A stretch of 49,748 nt of DNA from Bacteroides muris (ex Afrizal et al. 2022) (GTDB lineage: Bacteria; Bacteroidota; Bacteroidia; Bacteroidales; Bacteroidaceae). Shown piece after piece: positions 42,054-49,748 of this stretch (positions are counted from its first letter, which is position 1; every line of letters begins with the position of its first letter). The position numbers and the translations under genes were made by a program. The stretch spans positions 1-49,748 of the forward strand of contig NZ_SRYZ01000028.1 of assembly GCF_004793475.1 (NCBI RefSeq), written 5' to 3'. The notes under the pieces were generated by a model, which did no database searches, was not told the DNA's origin, and saw only the letters and a program-made list of their open reading frames with translations.

Positions 42054-43541
42054 CTATTTCTGTCTACTGTCCCTGAAGCCTTCCATATTCTTGTAGCGGC
42101 GTTTCATGAGTCGGTGATATACATTCATCAGCCAGAATTTGGAAGTGGCGATAAATGCCACGCCGATGCCGATAAGTATCCAGGGGGTAACTTCCTTGCC
42201 GAGAATGGTATTCAGTGCAAAAAGCAGAAGTAAAGGTATGCCGAAGGCGCCTCCTGCAATCAGGTTCTGCAGACCGGTACCTATATTCTGCCGGCTGGTC
42301 ATTTTGGAATTCAGGTCGGTGGTCTTGTTGTTGTAGACCGCCAACTGGAACAGACAACAGTATACAGCGCCCGGAATGAATATCAGCCATGCAATGCAAC
42401 CGAGTACGGATACCTTGCCGGTAACCATACCTGGAATCATCAGAATCGTAGGGATGAGCAATGCAATGCTGTACAGTATGTATTTGGCACGCAACAGCGA
42501 ATAGATGGATTCTTTGCGGCTCATCAGTCCGTCAATGTAGTTGCCTTCGTAGCTCATCAGTCCGCTCAAAAACATGATACCGAAGATGATATAGTTATAG
42601 AGAACGAAGAAATCTCTCATGCCTCCGTCATAGATGTCGGAAAAACTGATGATGCAACTGAACATTATTACTACGCCGGTGATGGAATAGAGCGAACGCT
42701 TGCAAATTTTGTTGCGAAGCAATAACTTGAGCTCCAGCCTCATGTATTCGCCTATTTCGCCATACCGGTCGAGGAATTTGTATTCGGATACGTGCTTTAT
42801 CCGTGTATCTTCCACTTTGTTCAGTTCATTGTAGATGAGTTTCTGCATCAGAGTGCGGTTGATGAACCACATGAGGGCGATGGCGACCAGCACACCGATG
42901 AATGACAGAATATTGCCGGTGATGAACCCTTCTCCCAGATTGACAAAACAGTCGAAAAGTGGACTGTTGTCCGGAATGAATAGTGCAGCGGCAATGCCAC
43001 CGTATACTACTGCCGGTAATGCCAGCCACCAGATGCGCTCGCCCATCAGTGTGCGGCACAGCAGGAACCAGTAGTTATTGAATACCATCAGCAACCAGAT
43101 GCCGATGCAATAGGTCAGCACACCACTGATTCCATAGAATTTGGTGACGGTGATGATGGAAAACGGAACAAACAGAAACAGCCAGAACAGGTTGAAACCG
43201 TCCAGTGCGGAACGGATTAGCAGGAAATCTATAAGACGGTTCCGTTTGATGGGAAGCAGCAGGTAGGGTTTTACTTCCTGGGTGGGCGTTTTTTGGAAAG
43301 GCAAGCGTATAAGGAAATCCAGTACGAGGACAAATATCAATCCGGAGTTCATTACGTGATAGGCTTCTGTGGCACCGCCGTCAAAGGCGAATGCAAAGGT
43401 CGTACCGAAGAATATCAGGTAACCGGCCCAGAAGACGAACATGAAGTACATCCAGAATTTTCCGAATTTACTTTTTTCGTACATCGGATTTCGTTTCTCC
43501 GCCAGTTTTCCGTGTTTGCGCAAATCTAAGAAAAGACTCAT
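42054..43541 (-). CDS. DUF5687 membrane protein, probable ABC permease partner
   Basis: 495 residues from MSLFLDLRKHGKLAEKRNPM; the frame is open 19 codons further but without similarity. About 10-12 hydrophobic segments are visible (FWMYFMFVFWAGYLIFFGTT; LIFVLVLDFLIRLPF; GVVIMFSCIISFSDIYDGG; FGIPLLLLFALNTILG). This fits DUF5687, a Bacteroidetes family found next to a lone ABC ATPase. It is likely the membrane part of an export or lantibiotic-type ABC system; the substrate is unknown. Confidence 0.82.
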   Translation of the reverse strand: MSLFLDLRKHGKLAEKRNPMYEKSKFGKFWMYFMFVFWAGYLIFFGTTFAFAFDGGATEAYHVMNSGLIFVLVLDFLIRLPFQKTPTQEVKPYLLLPIKRNRLIDFLLIRSALDGFNLFWLFLFVPFSIITVTKFYGISGVLTYCIGIWLLMVFNNYWFLLCRTLMGERIWWLALPAVVYGGIAAALFIPDNSPLFDCFVNLGEGFITGNILSFIGVLVAIALMWFINRTLMQKLIYNELNKVEDTRIKHVSEYKFLDRYGEIGEYMRLELKLLLRNKICKRSLYSITGVVIMFSCIISFSDIYDGGMRDFFVLYNYIIFGIMFLSGLMSYEGNYIDGLMSRKESIYSLLRAKYILYSIALLIPTILMIPGMVTGKVSVLGCIAWLIFIPGAVYCCLFQLAVYNNKTTDLNSKMTSRQNIGTGLQNLIAGGAFGIPLLLLFALNTILGKEVTPWILIGIGVAFIATSKFWLMNVYHRLMKRRYKNMEGFRDSRQK

Positions 43542-43571
43542 GGTATTTGTATATATATAGTTGGTATGAAA

Positions 43572-43607
43572 AAGGCTGCGCTGCCTTTCATCGAACAACG
43601 CAGCCTT
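43572..43607 (-). terminator. Terminator of the M16 protease gene
   Basis: AAGGCTGCG (43572-43580) pairs with CGCAGCCTT (43599-43607), followed on the minus strand by TTT, 17 nt after the M16 stop codon. Confidence 0.8.
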
Positions 43608-43624
43608 CTGTGTGTATGGCTCTC

Positions 43625-46459
43625 TTATTCTTTGTCGGGAGTTTCAGGACTGATCATTGATACCTCAATCTCATTCTTCTGCTTGAACAAGTCATCGGTG
43701 AATTTCTGAATGTCCTTCACGGTGATGCTGTTGACAATCTGTTCGTAATCCTTTATCGGATTCATGCCGGTGAACAGGTATTCGTCAATGCTTCCCAGCC
43801 AGTAGCTGTTCTCCTTCAAGTCTTCGGCATGTTTCTTCAGCATGAACTCCTTCACTTTATTCAGGTCTCCTTCCGACGGACCTGCTTTGGCGATGTTGCC
43901 GAGTTCTGCAAAGATAATCTGCATCAGCTTTTCTCTTTTTGCCGGGGCGGTTTCGAATATAATCTGTAGAAGGGCCTTTTCTTTCGGATACTTGCTTAAC
44001 TGGCCGCCTACATATACACCGTATGTGCCACCTTCGTCTTCACGTACCTTGGCTGTATAAACCAAGTCGAGAATCTGGCTGGTCATATCCAGCAGGATGT
44101 CATTTTTTAGGTCGTATTTGCAGTCACCGTTTAGCAGGACAAAATTCGACGCTTTAGCAGTTTCCTGTTTCCTTATGAACTCGTTCTTGTAAACTCCCTG
44201 GCGCATGTCGACTTTATTGTCCTTGAATGTTTCGGTAAACTTGCGATTGGTGGCAGGCAGTGCACCCAGGTACTCGGCGATGAGTGGTTTCATTTCCTCT
44301 ACATTCACATTTCCTACAAAGATAAAGGTAAAATCGCTGGCGTCTTTGTAGCGGTCTTGATACATGGACAGAATCTTGTCATAATCCATCTTGTCAATCA
44401 TGTCCGCCTTTATTCTGGCTCTTCTGGGATGGTGCATGTAAATACTGGCCGAGATAGAATCACTGAATGCTACCTGGGGATTCATTTCCATATTCTGCAA
44501 GGCAGCTTTGTTGCGGTTCTTGTAGGATGCAAAGGCATCGTCGTCACGGCGTGGAGCGGTGAATGTCAAGTAAGTGAGCTGCATCATTGTTTCGAAGTCT
44601 TTCGGTGAACAGCTGCCATTGACGGTTTCTGTCTTGTCACCGATACCATAGCCGACAGAGGCTTTTTTGCCGGCCAGGACTTTTTCCAGGTCTACGGCAC
44701 TGAAATTACCCAGACCACCTACACTCACTGCATCCAATCCGTTGATGTTGATGATTTCCGAGTCGGGGAACAGGGAACTACCGCCCAGGCTGACTCCCTT
44801 CATGCGGATTTCGTCTGCCTTGAAGTCTGTTTTCTTGATAATGATTTTGACTCCGTTGGAGAGTGTCAGCGTTGTAGTGCCGAATGTATCGTCCGTCTGT
44901 TCGGATACAATCTTTCCGCCTTTCGGGGCTTCGGCCATCAAAGGTTCGTCTGATACCTTGTCTACGTAGGCAGTCAGCTTTTCAGCTTTAATATCCTTCA
45001 GGATTTTCTTGATTGCATCTTTTGTCGGCATTTTCAGGCCTTCTTTGTCCGGTCCGAGGATGGCAACCACTTGGTTACTGTCTGTCACAAGGGCTTGTAT
45101 CATTTGGTTCAGTGCGGCAACCGGAATGGCGGGGGCTATCTGATTGATGATGGTGTATTCGTTCTCAATGCCCGGAATAGGTTCGTTGTCGAGGAAATGG
45201 CGGACGTATTCATTCACGTACTCTTCATTCTTGCGTTTGTCACGTTCGTTATAGGCAGATTCCAGTTGGCGCAGATATTCGGCACGGGCACGGTTGTATT
45301 CCGTTTCCGTAAAGCCGAATTGGCGGGCACGTTCTGTTTCGCGCAGGAGAGTGGCTATTCCGTTTTCTATGGCATCTTCCTTGCAGACAACGACACCGGT
45401 GAAGGCATCTTTGGTTTTGGTAACAAAGAAATCATCGTCATAAGTGGCGGCATATATATAAGGAGGATTGGCGGTCTGTACCAATTCGTTCAGACGCGCA
45501 TTCAGCATATTGTTGATGAGCGTGGTTGCATAATTCTGTACCAGATAGCCCATGTCGCCTTTCTGCTCGTCAGGAGTGGCTTCGTGCTTGTTGAAGATGA
45601 GAGCTTGTACATTGGACTGTTCTTTGTCCTGATAAACCAATACGATAGGCTCCTTGTTGTCGTTTACCGGATAGTACTCACGTTTGGCGGCATTGGGTTG
45701 GGCGGGAATATCAGAAAACATTTTCTTGATTTGGGCTTCGATGGCATCCACATCTATATCGCCAACTACCACAATACCCTGCAGGTCCGGACGGTACCAC
45801 TTTTCATAGTAGTCTCTCAAAGTTTGCGGTTTGAAGTTCATTACGACCTCCATTGTTCCGATAGGGAAACAAGTGGCATACTTCGTTCCTTCGAACATGA
45901 CTGGAAGCATCTTTTCCTGGAAACGTTGTATGGCGCTCATACGGGTACGCCATTCTTCGTTGATGACTCCGCGTTCCTTGTCTATTTCCTTCGAGTCCAG
46001 AGTTAGATCGTTACTCCAGTCGTGCAGAATCAGCAGGCAGGAGTCGATGGCTCCCGGAGTAGTGACCGGCACATTGGAAATGTTGTATACGGTTTCGTCT
46101 ACGGAAGTATAGGCGTTCAAGTTCTCACCGAATTTCACTCCGATACGTTCCAAATATTGTTTCAGTGCATCACCGGGGAAGTGGGTCGTTCCATTGAAAC
46201 ACATGTGTTCCAGAAAGTGGGCAAGGCCGCGTTGGTCGGCTTCTTCCTGAATGGAGCCTACCTTCTGGGCAATGTAAAAGTCGGCCCGGTTTGCGGGTTG
46301 TCCGTTCTTGCGGATATAATAGGTCAATCCGTTGTCCAACTTTCCGATACGGACATTTTTGTCGATTGGGATAAGCGGCATTTGCTGTGCAAATACCTGC
46401 TGAAAATTGCAGCAAAGAATTAATGCTACAATCCATAAACCACGTAATAGATGTTTCAT
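43625..46459 (-). CDS. M16-family (insulinase/pitrilysin-type) zinc protease
   Basis: 944 residues with a signal peptide (MKHLLRGLWIVALILCCNFQ then QVFAQQ), so periplasmic. The inverted zinc motif HFLEH is at 81-85 in AHFLEHMCFNGT. Two M16 repeats are present: the catalytic half (about 35-480) and a C-terminal half (about 510-930) without the zinc motif, the usual arrangement of single-chain M16 enzymes, which close around short peptides. It is a single gene with its own terminator, about 100 nt downstream of kdsA. Confidence 0.93.
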   Translation of the reverse strand: MKHLLRGLWIVALILCCNFQQVFAQQMPLIPIDKNVRIGKLDNGLTYYIRKNGQPANRADFYIAQKVGSIQEEADQRGLAHFLEHMCFNGTTHFPGDALKQYLERIGVKFGENLNAYTSVDETVYNISNVPVTTPGAIDSCLLILHDWSNDLTLDSKEIDKERGVINEEWRTRMSAIQRFQEKMLPVMFEGTKYATCFPIGTMEVVMNFKPQTLRDYYEKWYRPDLQGIVVVGDIDVDAIEAQIKKMFSDIPAQPNAAKREYYPVNDNKEPIVLVYQDKEQSNVQALIFNKHEATPDEQKGDMGYLVQNYATTLINNMLNARLNELVQTANPPYIYAATYDDDFFVTKTKDAFTGVVVCKEDAIENGIATLLRETERARQFGFTETEYNRARAEYLRQLESAYNERDKRKNEEYVNEYVRHFLDNEPIPGIENEYTIINQIAPAIPVAALNQMIQALVTDSNQVVAILGPDKEGLKMPTKDAIKKILKDIKAEKLTAYVDKVSDEPLMAEAPKGGKIVSEQTDDTFGTTTLTLSNGVKIIIKKTDFKADEIRMKGVSLGGSSLFPDSEIININGLDAVSVGGLGNFSAVDLEKVLAGKKASVGYGIGDKTETVNGSCSPKDFETMMQLTYLTFTAPRRDDDAFASYKNRNKAALQNMEMNPQVAFSDSISASIYMHHPRRARIKADMIDKMDYDKILSMYQDRYKDASDFTFIFVGNVNVEEMKPLIAEYLGALPATNRKFTETFKDNKVDMRQGVYKNEFIRKQETAKASNFVLLNGDCKYDLKNDILLDMTSQILDLVYTAKVREDEGGTYGVYVGGQLSKYPKEKALLQIIFETAPAKREKLMQIIFAELGNIAKAGPSEGDLNKVKEFMLKKHAEDLKENSYWLGSIDEYLFTGMNPIKDYEQIVNSITVKDIQKFTDDLFKQKNEIEVSMISPETPDKE

Positions 46460-46562
46460 CTTATTATAAATTTAAATTGTTCTTGAACTATCTGTCGGAC
46501 AGTCCTTAGATAAATCACAACTTTTGTTGTTTTTTTCGGATTCCATTCCGGATAAATGGAAT

Positions 46563-47363
46563 TTATCTGACTGCCTCCCGGATGCGGACTAATTTGGTTA
46601 GCAGGTCTTCCAGCAGGTCGAGTTTCAGCATGTTGGCACCGTCACTTTTGGCTACGGTGGGATTTTCGTGAGTTTCGATGAACAGTCCGTCTACTCCTAC
46701 GGCGACACCGGCTTTGGCTACGGTTTCGATAAGTTGCGGCATACCTCCCGTGACACCACTGGTTTGGTTGGGCTGTTGCAGGGAGTGTGTTACATCCAGA
46801 ATGACGGGGAAACCGAAGGTCTGCATTTCGGGGATGCCACGATAGTCAATGACTAAGTCCTGATAACCGAAAGTAGTTCCGCGTTCCGTCAGCATGACGT
46901 TTTTATTGCCTGCTTCCACAACTTTATCAGCTGCAAAGCGCATGGCAAGCGGAGAGAGGAACTGCCCTTTCTTGATGTTGATGGTTTTTCCGGTTTTGGC
47001 AGCGGCTACAAGTAGGTCTGTCTGCCGGCAGAGGAAGGCGGGAATTTGCAGAATGTCCACATATTCGGCAGCCGTAGTGGCTTCTTCGGCTGCATGAATG
47101 TCGGTCACGGTAGGTACTCCGAAGGTGGTGTGTACTTTTTGCAGTATTTTCAGGGCCTTTTCGTCGCCGATGCCCATAAAGGAATCTAGGCGAGAACGGT
47201 TGGCTTTGCGGTACGATCCTTTGAATACGTATGGGATTTGCAGTTTTTCTGTGATGGTCACGATACGTTCGGCAATACGCATTGCCATTTCTTCCCCTTC
47301 AATGACGCAAGGGCCTGCTAATAGGAAGAAGTTTCCGGCAGGATTATTCTTTAATTCAATCAT
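46563..47363 (-). CDS. kdsA: 3-deoxy-8-phosphooctulonate (KDO-8-P) synthase
   Basis: 266 residues from MIELKNNPAGNFFLLAGPCV; the 73 codons of open frame upstream lack similarity and overlap the lipid kinase gene. It condenses arabinose-5-phosphate and PEP for the inner core of lipopolysaccharide. Motifs are AGPCVIEGEEMA, FKGSYRKANRSRLDSFMG, GVPTVTDIHAAEEA, LQIPAFLCRQTDLLVAAAKT and DVTHSLQQPN. It lies 23 nt downstream of the lipid kinase gene, in an operon with it. Confidence 0.96.
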   Translation of the reverse strand: MIELKNNPAGNFFLLAGPCVIEGEEMAMRIAERIVTITEKLQIPYVFKGSYRKANRSRLDSFMGIGDEKALKILQKVHTTFGVPTVTDIHAAEEATTAAEYVDILQIPAFLCRQTDLLVAAAKTGKTINIKKGQFLSPLAMRFAADKVVEAGNKNVMLTERGTTFGYQDLVIDYRGIPEMQTFGFPVILDVTHSLQQPNQTSGVTGGMPQLIETVAKAGVAVGVDGLFIETHENPTVAKSDGANMLKLDLLEDLLTKLVRIREAVR

Positions 47364-47386
47364 AAGTTGTTGCTGATTAAGTATTT

Positions 47387-48313
47387 TTAATTGGGTATAA
47401 TCAATGTTATCGCTTCGTGTAGTATGCTGATATCCAGCGGAAAATGACGATCGAGAATACGTCCGTCCAAATCGACAGAGGCATTTTGCGCACGCAGCAC
47501 TTTTACTTTTTGCGTACGGTAGGGCATCACTACCTTGTGGTTCAGAATCCGCCCTTGGATAAGCATCCACAATCCCGACCATAGTTGCAGCAATTCGGGA
47601 CGGTAAATGACAGAAACATCCAGCCAGCCATTATAGGGCACTGCACTAGGCGCTTGTCCGTATCCCCACGCACTGCCTATGCAGACAGTCATGATGCGTC
47701 CGCGTATGTGCTCGCCGTTTATCTTGAGATGCATGCGGTACAGCTTCCGTTCGAAGATAATGGATAGCAGTGCCATGAAGTAGGAGAGGAACTTCACTCC
47801 CCAGAAACGCCTGCACTGGTCAGTGATTTTCACGATACGGGCTCCTAAACCTATGTTGATGGCATTGAGAAAGTAGCGTGTCAGATGCTTTTCACCATCG
47901 TAATAATAGCAGGTACCCACGTCTATTTTCCGACGGCGGTTGTTGATGATGCAATCCACCGCTTTCTTGTAGTCCGAACTCATTTCCCAATAGTCGGCAA
48001 AGTCATTTCCTATGCCATTGGGGATGATGCCAATGGCTATATTTTCCTTGTCTGGTGCATTGGAAAGCATGATGCCGTTAATGACATCATTCAGTGCGCC
48101 GTCACCGCCTACAACAACAATGGTGCGGTAGCCGTTGTTGGCAAGGATACCTGCCAGACGTTCTACCGAACCGAACCCTTCGGATTGCACATAGTCGTAA
48201 GGAACACCTTTGCTGTCCATGTATTCTTTGATTTCTTTCCACCGTTTCTGCACTTTCCGCGTTCCGGCTTTGGGGTTGTATATCACTCCCAACTTTTTGG
48301 GTTCTGCACTCAT
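47387..48313 (-). CDS. Diacylglycerol/sphingosine kinase-family lipid kinase
   Basis: 308 residues. The nucleotide loop VVVGGDGALNDVINGIM (about 70-86) and IGIIPNGIGNDFADYW are typical of DAGK-catalytic-domain proteins. The C-terminal beta-sandwich (YNGWLDVSVIYRPELLQL; QNASVDLDGRILDRHFPLDI) ends the fold. It probably phosphorylates a lipid such as diacylglycerol; in Bacteroides a sphingoid substrate is conceivable but not shown. It is part of the miaA-lipid kinase-kdsA operon. Confidence 0.9.
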   Translation of the reverse strand: MSAEPKKLGVIYNPKAGTRKVQKRWKEIKEYMDSKGVPYDYVQSEGFGSVERLAGILANNGYRTIVVVGGDGALNDVINGIMLSNAPDKENIAIGIIPNGIGNDFADYWEMSSDYKKAVDCIINNRRRKIDVGTCYYYDGEKHLTRYFLNAINIGLGARIVKITDQCRRFWGVKFLSYFMALLSIIFERKLYRMHLKINGEHIRGRIMTVCIGSAWGYGQAPSAVPYNGWLDVSVIYRPELLQLWSGLWMLIQGRILNHKVVMPYRTQKVKVLRAQNASVDLDGRILDRHFPLDISILHEAITLIIPN

Positions 48314-48372
48314 GATTCTATTTACAATTTGACTATTTACGATTTAAATCACTTGGTCACTTTCTCATTTTA

Positions 48373-49290
48373 TCATTCTTCCAATTTCTTCTTTACAAAA
48401 GCTATCTTTTCTTCCATTGGGCATCGGACATTCATCCAGTGGATGGTAAAACCGCGCCGCTCCATGCCGCGAAACCAAGTCATCTGGCGTTTGGCAAATT
48501 GGTGGATGGCTGTTTCCAGTTGTGTGAACATTTCTTCATAGGTTAGCTTGCCGATGACATAAAGTGTCAGATACTTGTATTCCAGTCCGTAATAGATAAG
48601 GTCATCCGGTTGGATGCCTTGCTCTATCAGACGGCGTACTTCGTCTATCATTCCTTCTTCTAGGCGCTGGCGTAGGCGGCGGGTGATTTTCTTCCGACGT
48701 AGTTCTCGGTCGATGTCAACACCTATGATGAGGCTGTTTAGCTGGGGAAAGGAACGTTCGTCTACTGGGGTATGGGCATAATATTCTTCGATTTCGATGG
48801 CTCGTATGGCACGTTTGGCTGTGTCCAGGTCTGTGCTATTGTGCAGGCTTTTGTAAGCTTTCAGTATGTCGGTCAGTTCTTCCAGCGATTTGTCTGCTAG
48901 ACGGGTGCGCAACTCGGAATTCTCGGGTACAGGTAGCAAACGGTAGCCTTTCAGCACTGATTCGAGATACATTCCGGTTCCTCCACATACAACGGGCAGG
49001 CGGCCTTTGTGTTTAATACTCTCGTAAGCATTCAAGAAATCACGTTGATACTCGAAAACATTGTACTTATATCCCGGGTCGACTATGTCGATGAGGTGAT
49101 AGGGAATCTGTTTTCCATCGACGGTATAGTCGGCAAGGTCTTTGCCGGTGCCCAAGTCCATTCCCCGGTAGATTTGCCGTGAATCGGCACTGATGATTTC
49201 CGTATGGAGTTTGGCGGCCAAAGCGGCTGCAAATGGAGTCTTTCCTGAAGCGGTAGGCCCTAATATGGCGATTAAATCATAGTCTGGCAT
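48373..49290 (-). CDS. miaA: tRNA dimethylallyltransferase
   Basis: 305 residues from MPDYDLIAILGPTASGKT; the 22 codons upstream in frame have no similarity and cross the promoter. It adds a dimethylallyl group to A37 of tRNAs reading UNN codons. The P-loop is GPTASGKT (11-18), followed by EIISADSRQIYRGMDLGTGK, VCGGTGMYLESVLKGY and the C-terminal QTTW-like RQMTWFRGM. It is the first gene of the operon; a consensus promoter precedes it. Confidence 0.96.
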   Translation of the reverse strand: MPDYDLIAILGPTASGKTPFAAALAAKLHTEIISADSRQIYRGMDLGTGKDLADYTVDGKQIPYHLIDIVDPGYKYNVFEYQRDFLNAYESIKHKGRLPVVCGGTGMYLESVLKGYRLLPVPENSELRTRLADKSLEELTDILKAYKSLHNSTDLDTAKRAIRAIEIEEYYAHTPVDERSFPQLNSLIIGVDIDRELRRKKITRRLRQRLEEGMIDEVRRLIEQGIQPDDLIYYGLEYKYLTLYVIGKLTYEEMFTQLETAIHQFAKRQMTWFRGMERRGFTIHWMNVRCPMEEKIAFVKKKLEE

Positions 49291-49315
49291 ATATAAGTTC
49301 TTGTTAATCTCACTA

Positions 49316-49346
49316 CAAAGATAGTGCAAACCGAATGCAGAATAAA
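49316..49346 (-). promoter_or_regulatory. Promoter of miaA
   Basis: Minus-strand TTTA (49343-49346), 19 nt, TATCTTTG (49316-49323), 25 nt before the start codon. A second TATCTTTG lies at 49398-49405. The stretch 49347-49562 shows no gene I would support. Confidence 0.55.
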
Positions 49347-49562
49347 ATGAACTCATTTATTTTTTATGCTAAGGTGTGGCTTATCTTCGTGTTAGTGCAA
49401 AGATAATGCAAACTGGGAGTATAATGGAAAGAACTTGCTTATTTTTTTACGTGATGTTATACCTTCTTTTCTACTTTGAAGCAAAAAAAGTGAAAAAGGA
49501 CGTGAAAACGAGTATTTATCTTATTAAAATGTGTTATGAAACATGCTTTTTTTCTTGGAAAG

Positions 49563-49593
49563 TTTGTCAATATCCCCAAAAAACGTACATTTG
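49563..49593 (+). promoter_or_regulatory. Strong consensus promoter of a short transcript
   Basis: TTTG (49563-49566), 19 nt, TACATTTG (49586-49593), a full match to the Bacteroides consensus. Transcription should start near 49600. Confidence 0.75.
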
Positions 49594-49599
49594 CAATGT

Positions 49600-49661
49600 G
49601 TTTTTCATAGTATTAGATTTAAGGTTAACAAAGGTTGGAGTACAGCGGTACTCCTTTTTTT
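49600..49661 (+). ncRNA. Candidate small RNA or attenuated leader (~62 nt)
   Basis: A short interval between a consensus promoter and a perfect intrinsic terminator. It contains TATTAGATTTAAGGTTAACA then AAGGTTGG, a segment I believe recurs in Bacteroides genomes (from memory only). It encodes at most a few codons (ATG TGT TTT TCA TAG starting at 49596), so it is either a small RNA or a leader that stops transcription before a downstream region. The class is not identified. Confidence 0.5.
49637..49661 (+). terminator. Intrinsic terminator of the short transcript
   Basis: GGAGTAC, loop AGCG, GTACTCC, then seven T: a textbook Rho-independent terminator. Confidence 0.9.
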
Positions 49662-49694
49662 ATGCCCTAAACTGAACTTTGGCACATTTTTGGG

Positions 49695-49748
49695 GACGGT
49701 AATCAGGGCATAGTCCTTTCCGACAAGTTCACGGCATTGGTCGTTATG
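49695..49748 (-). pseudogene. Possible tyrosine recombinase fragment at the window edge
   Basis: The minus-strand frame from the window end reads HNDQCRELVGKDYALITV, which resembles the start of the SAM-like core-binding domain in Bacteroidetes phage-type integrases. Directly after ITV it continues as PKNVPKFSLGHKKR, unlike the expected family sequence, and runs through the terminator of the short RNA to a stop at 49605. So the gene seems to lose its catalytic half here. Only 18 residues support the call; the rest is outside the window. Confidence 0.3.

Noticed and set aside
46563..47582. kdsA starting at 47582
   Set aside because: The extra 73 codons lie in the lipid kinase gene; MIELKNNPAG at 47363 is the proper start.
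49580..49593. Mpi-type invertible promoter (AAACGTACAT resembles one half of the known inverted repeat)
   Set aside because: No opposing copy could be found within several hundred bases.
49376..49675. A 99-codon plus-strand ORF
   Set aside because: It runs through a consensus promoter, the short RNA and its terminator, and has no protein-like features.

Overview
The window looks like a chromosomal segment of a gut Bacteroides. Supporting signs are promoters of the Bacteroidetes type (-33 TTTG, about 19-21 nt, -7 TAnnTTTG) in front of many genes, weak Shine-Dalgarno sites, numerous lipoproteins with Bacteroides-type signal peptides, and families largely restricted to the phylum (DUF4270, DUF4847, DUF5687, NVEALA-type peptides, GH92, 6-bladed beta-propeller lipoproteins). 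I did not identify the species.

Layout. 1-740: left edge with a cut LuxR-type regulator and the stub of a YefM-type antitoxin. 740-1010: tRNA-Tyr/tRNA-Gly pair with terminator. 1.0-7.5 kb: housekeeping genes (ribH, a TPR membrane protein, recF with a DUF721 partner, PHP phosphatase, 5-formyl-THF cyclo-ligase, S41 protease, dCMP deaminase). 7.5-16.3 kb: a lipoprotein, M3 peptidase, gapA, mscL, an HU-like protein, guaA, SGNH hydrolase, Crp/Fnr regulator and rhomboid protease. 16.4-23.7 kb: a glycogen/alpha-glucan block (debranching enzyme, GT4, a GH57 protein apparently without its nucleophile; then convergently a DUF4270 lipoprotein and a half-length GT5 protein). 23.9-29.5 kb: panC-panD, an unknown small secreted protein, a fused NfnA/NfnB-like flavoprotein, and serS.

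29.6-39.7 kb is the accessory and decaying part. A small secreted-peptide operon (78-aa peptide, NVEALA-type peptide, 6-bladed beta-propeller lipoprotein) has been broken by two insertion sequences, IS982 family and IS5 family. In each case, removing the element plus one target duplication restores the frame. Then come rplU-rpmA, a 22-nt tandem array, a DUF3667 stub and a HAD phosphatase. Next is a collapsed mannose-glycan locus: an intact GH92, then a frameshifted ECF sigma factor whose C-terminus runs in frame into the last ~177 codons of a second GH92, then a GH130 C-terminal stub. This debris is followed by an array in which TGCA recurs every 11 bp about fourteen times.

39.7-49.3 kb is again ordinary and all on the minus strand: TraB-like protein, NlpC/P60 lipoprotein, ABC ATPase and DUF5687 membrane protein, M16 protease, kdsA, lipid kinase, miaA. 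The right edge holds a well-formed promoter plus terminator enclosing about 60 nt (candidate small RNA) and what may be a truncated tyrosine recombinase.

The least explained items are the 11-bp phased TGCA array, the sigma-factor/GH92 chimera, and the doubly interrupted secreted-peptide operon.
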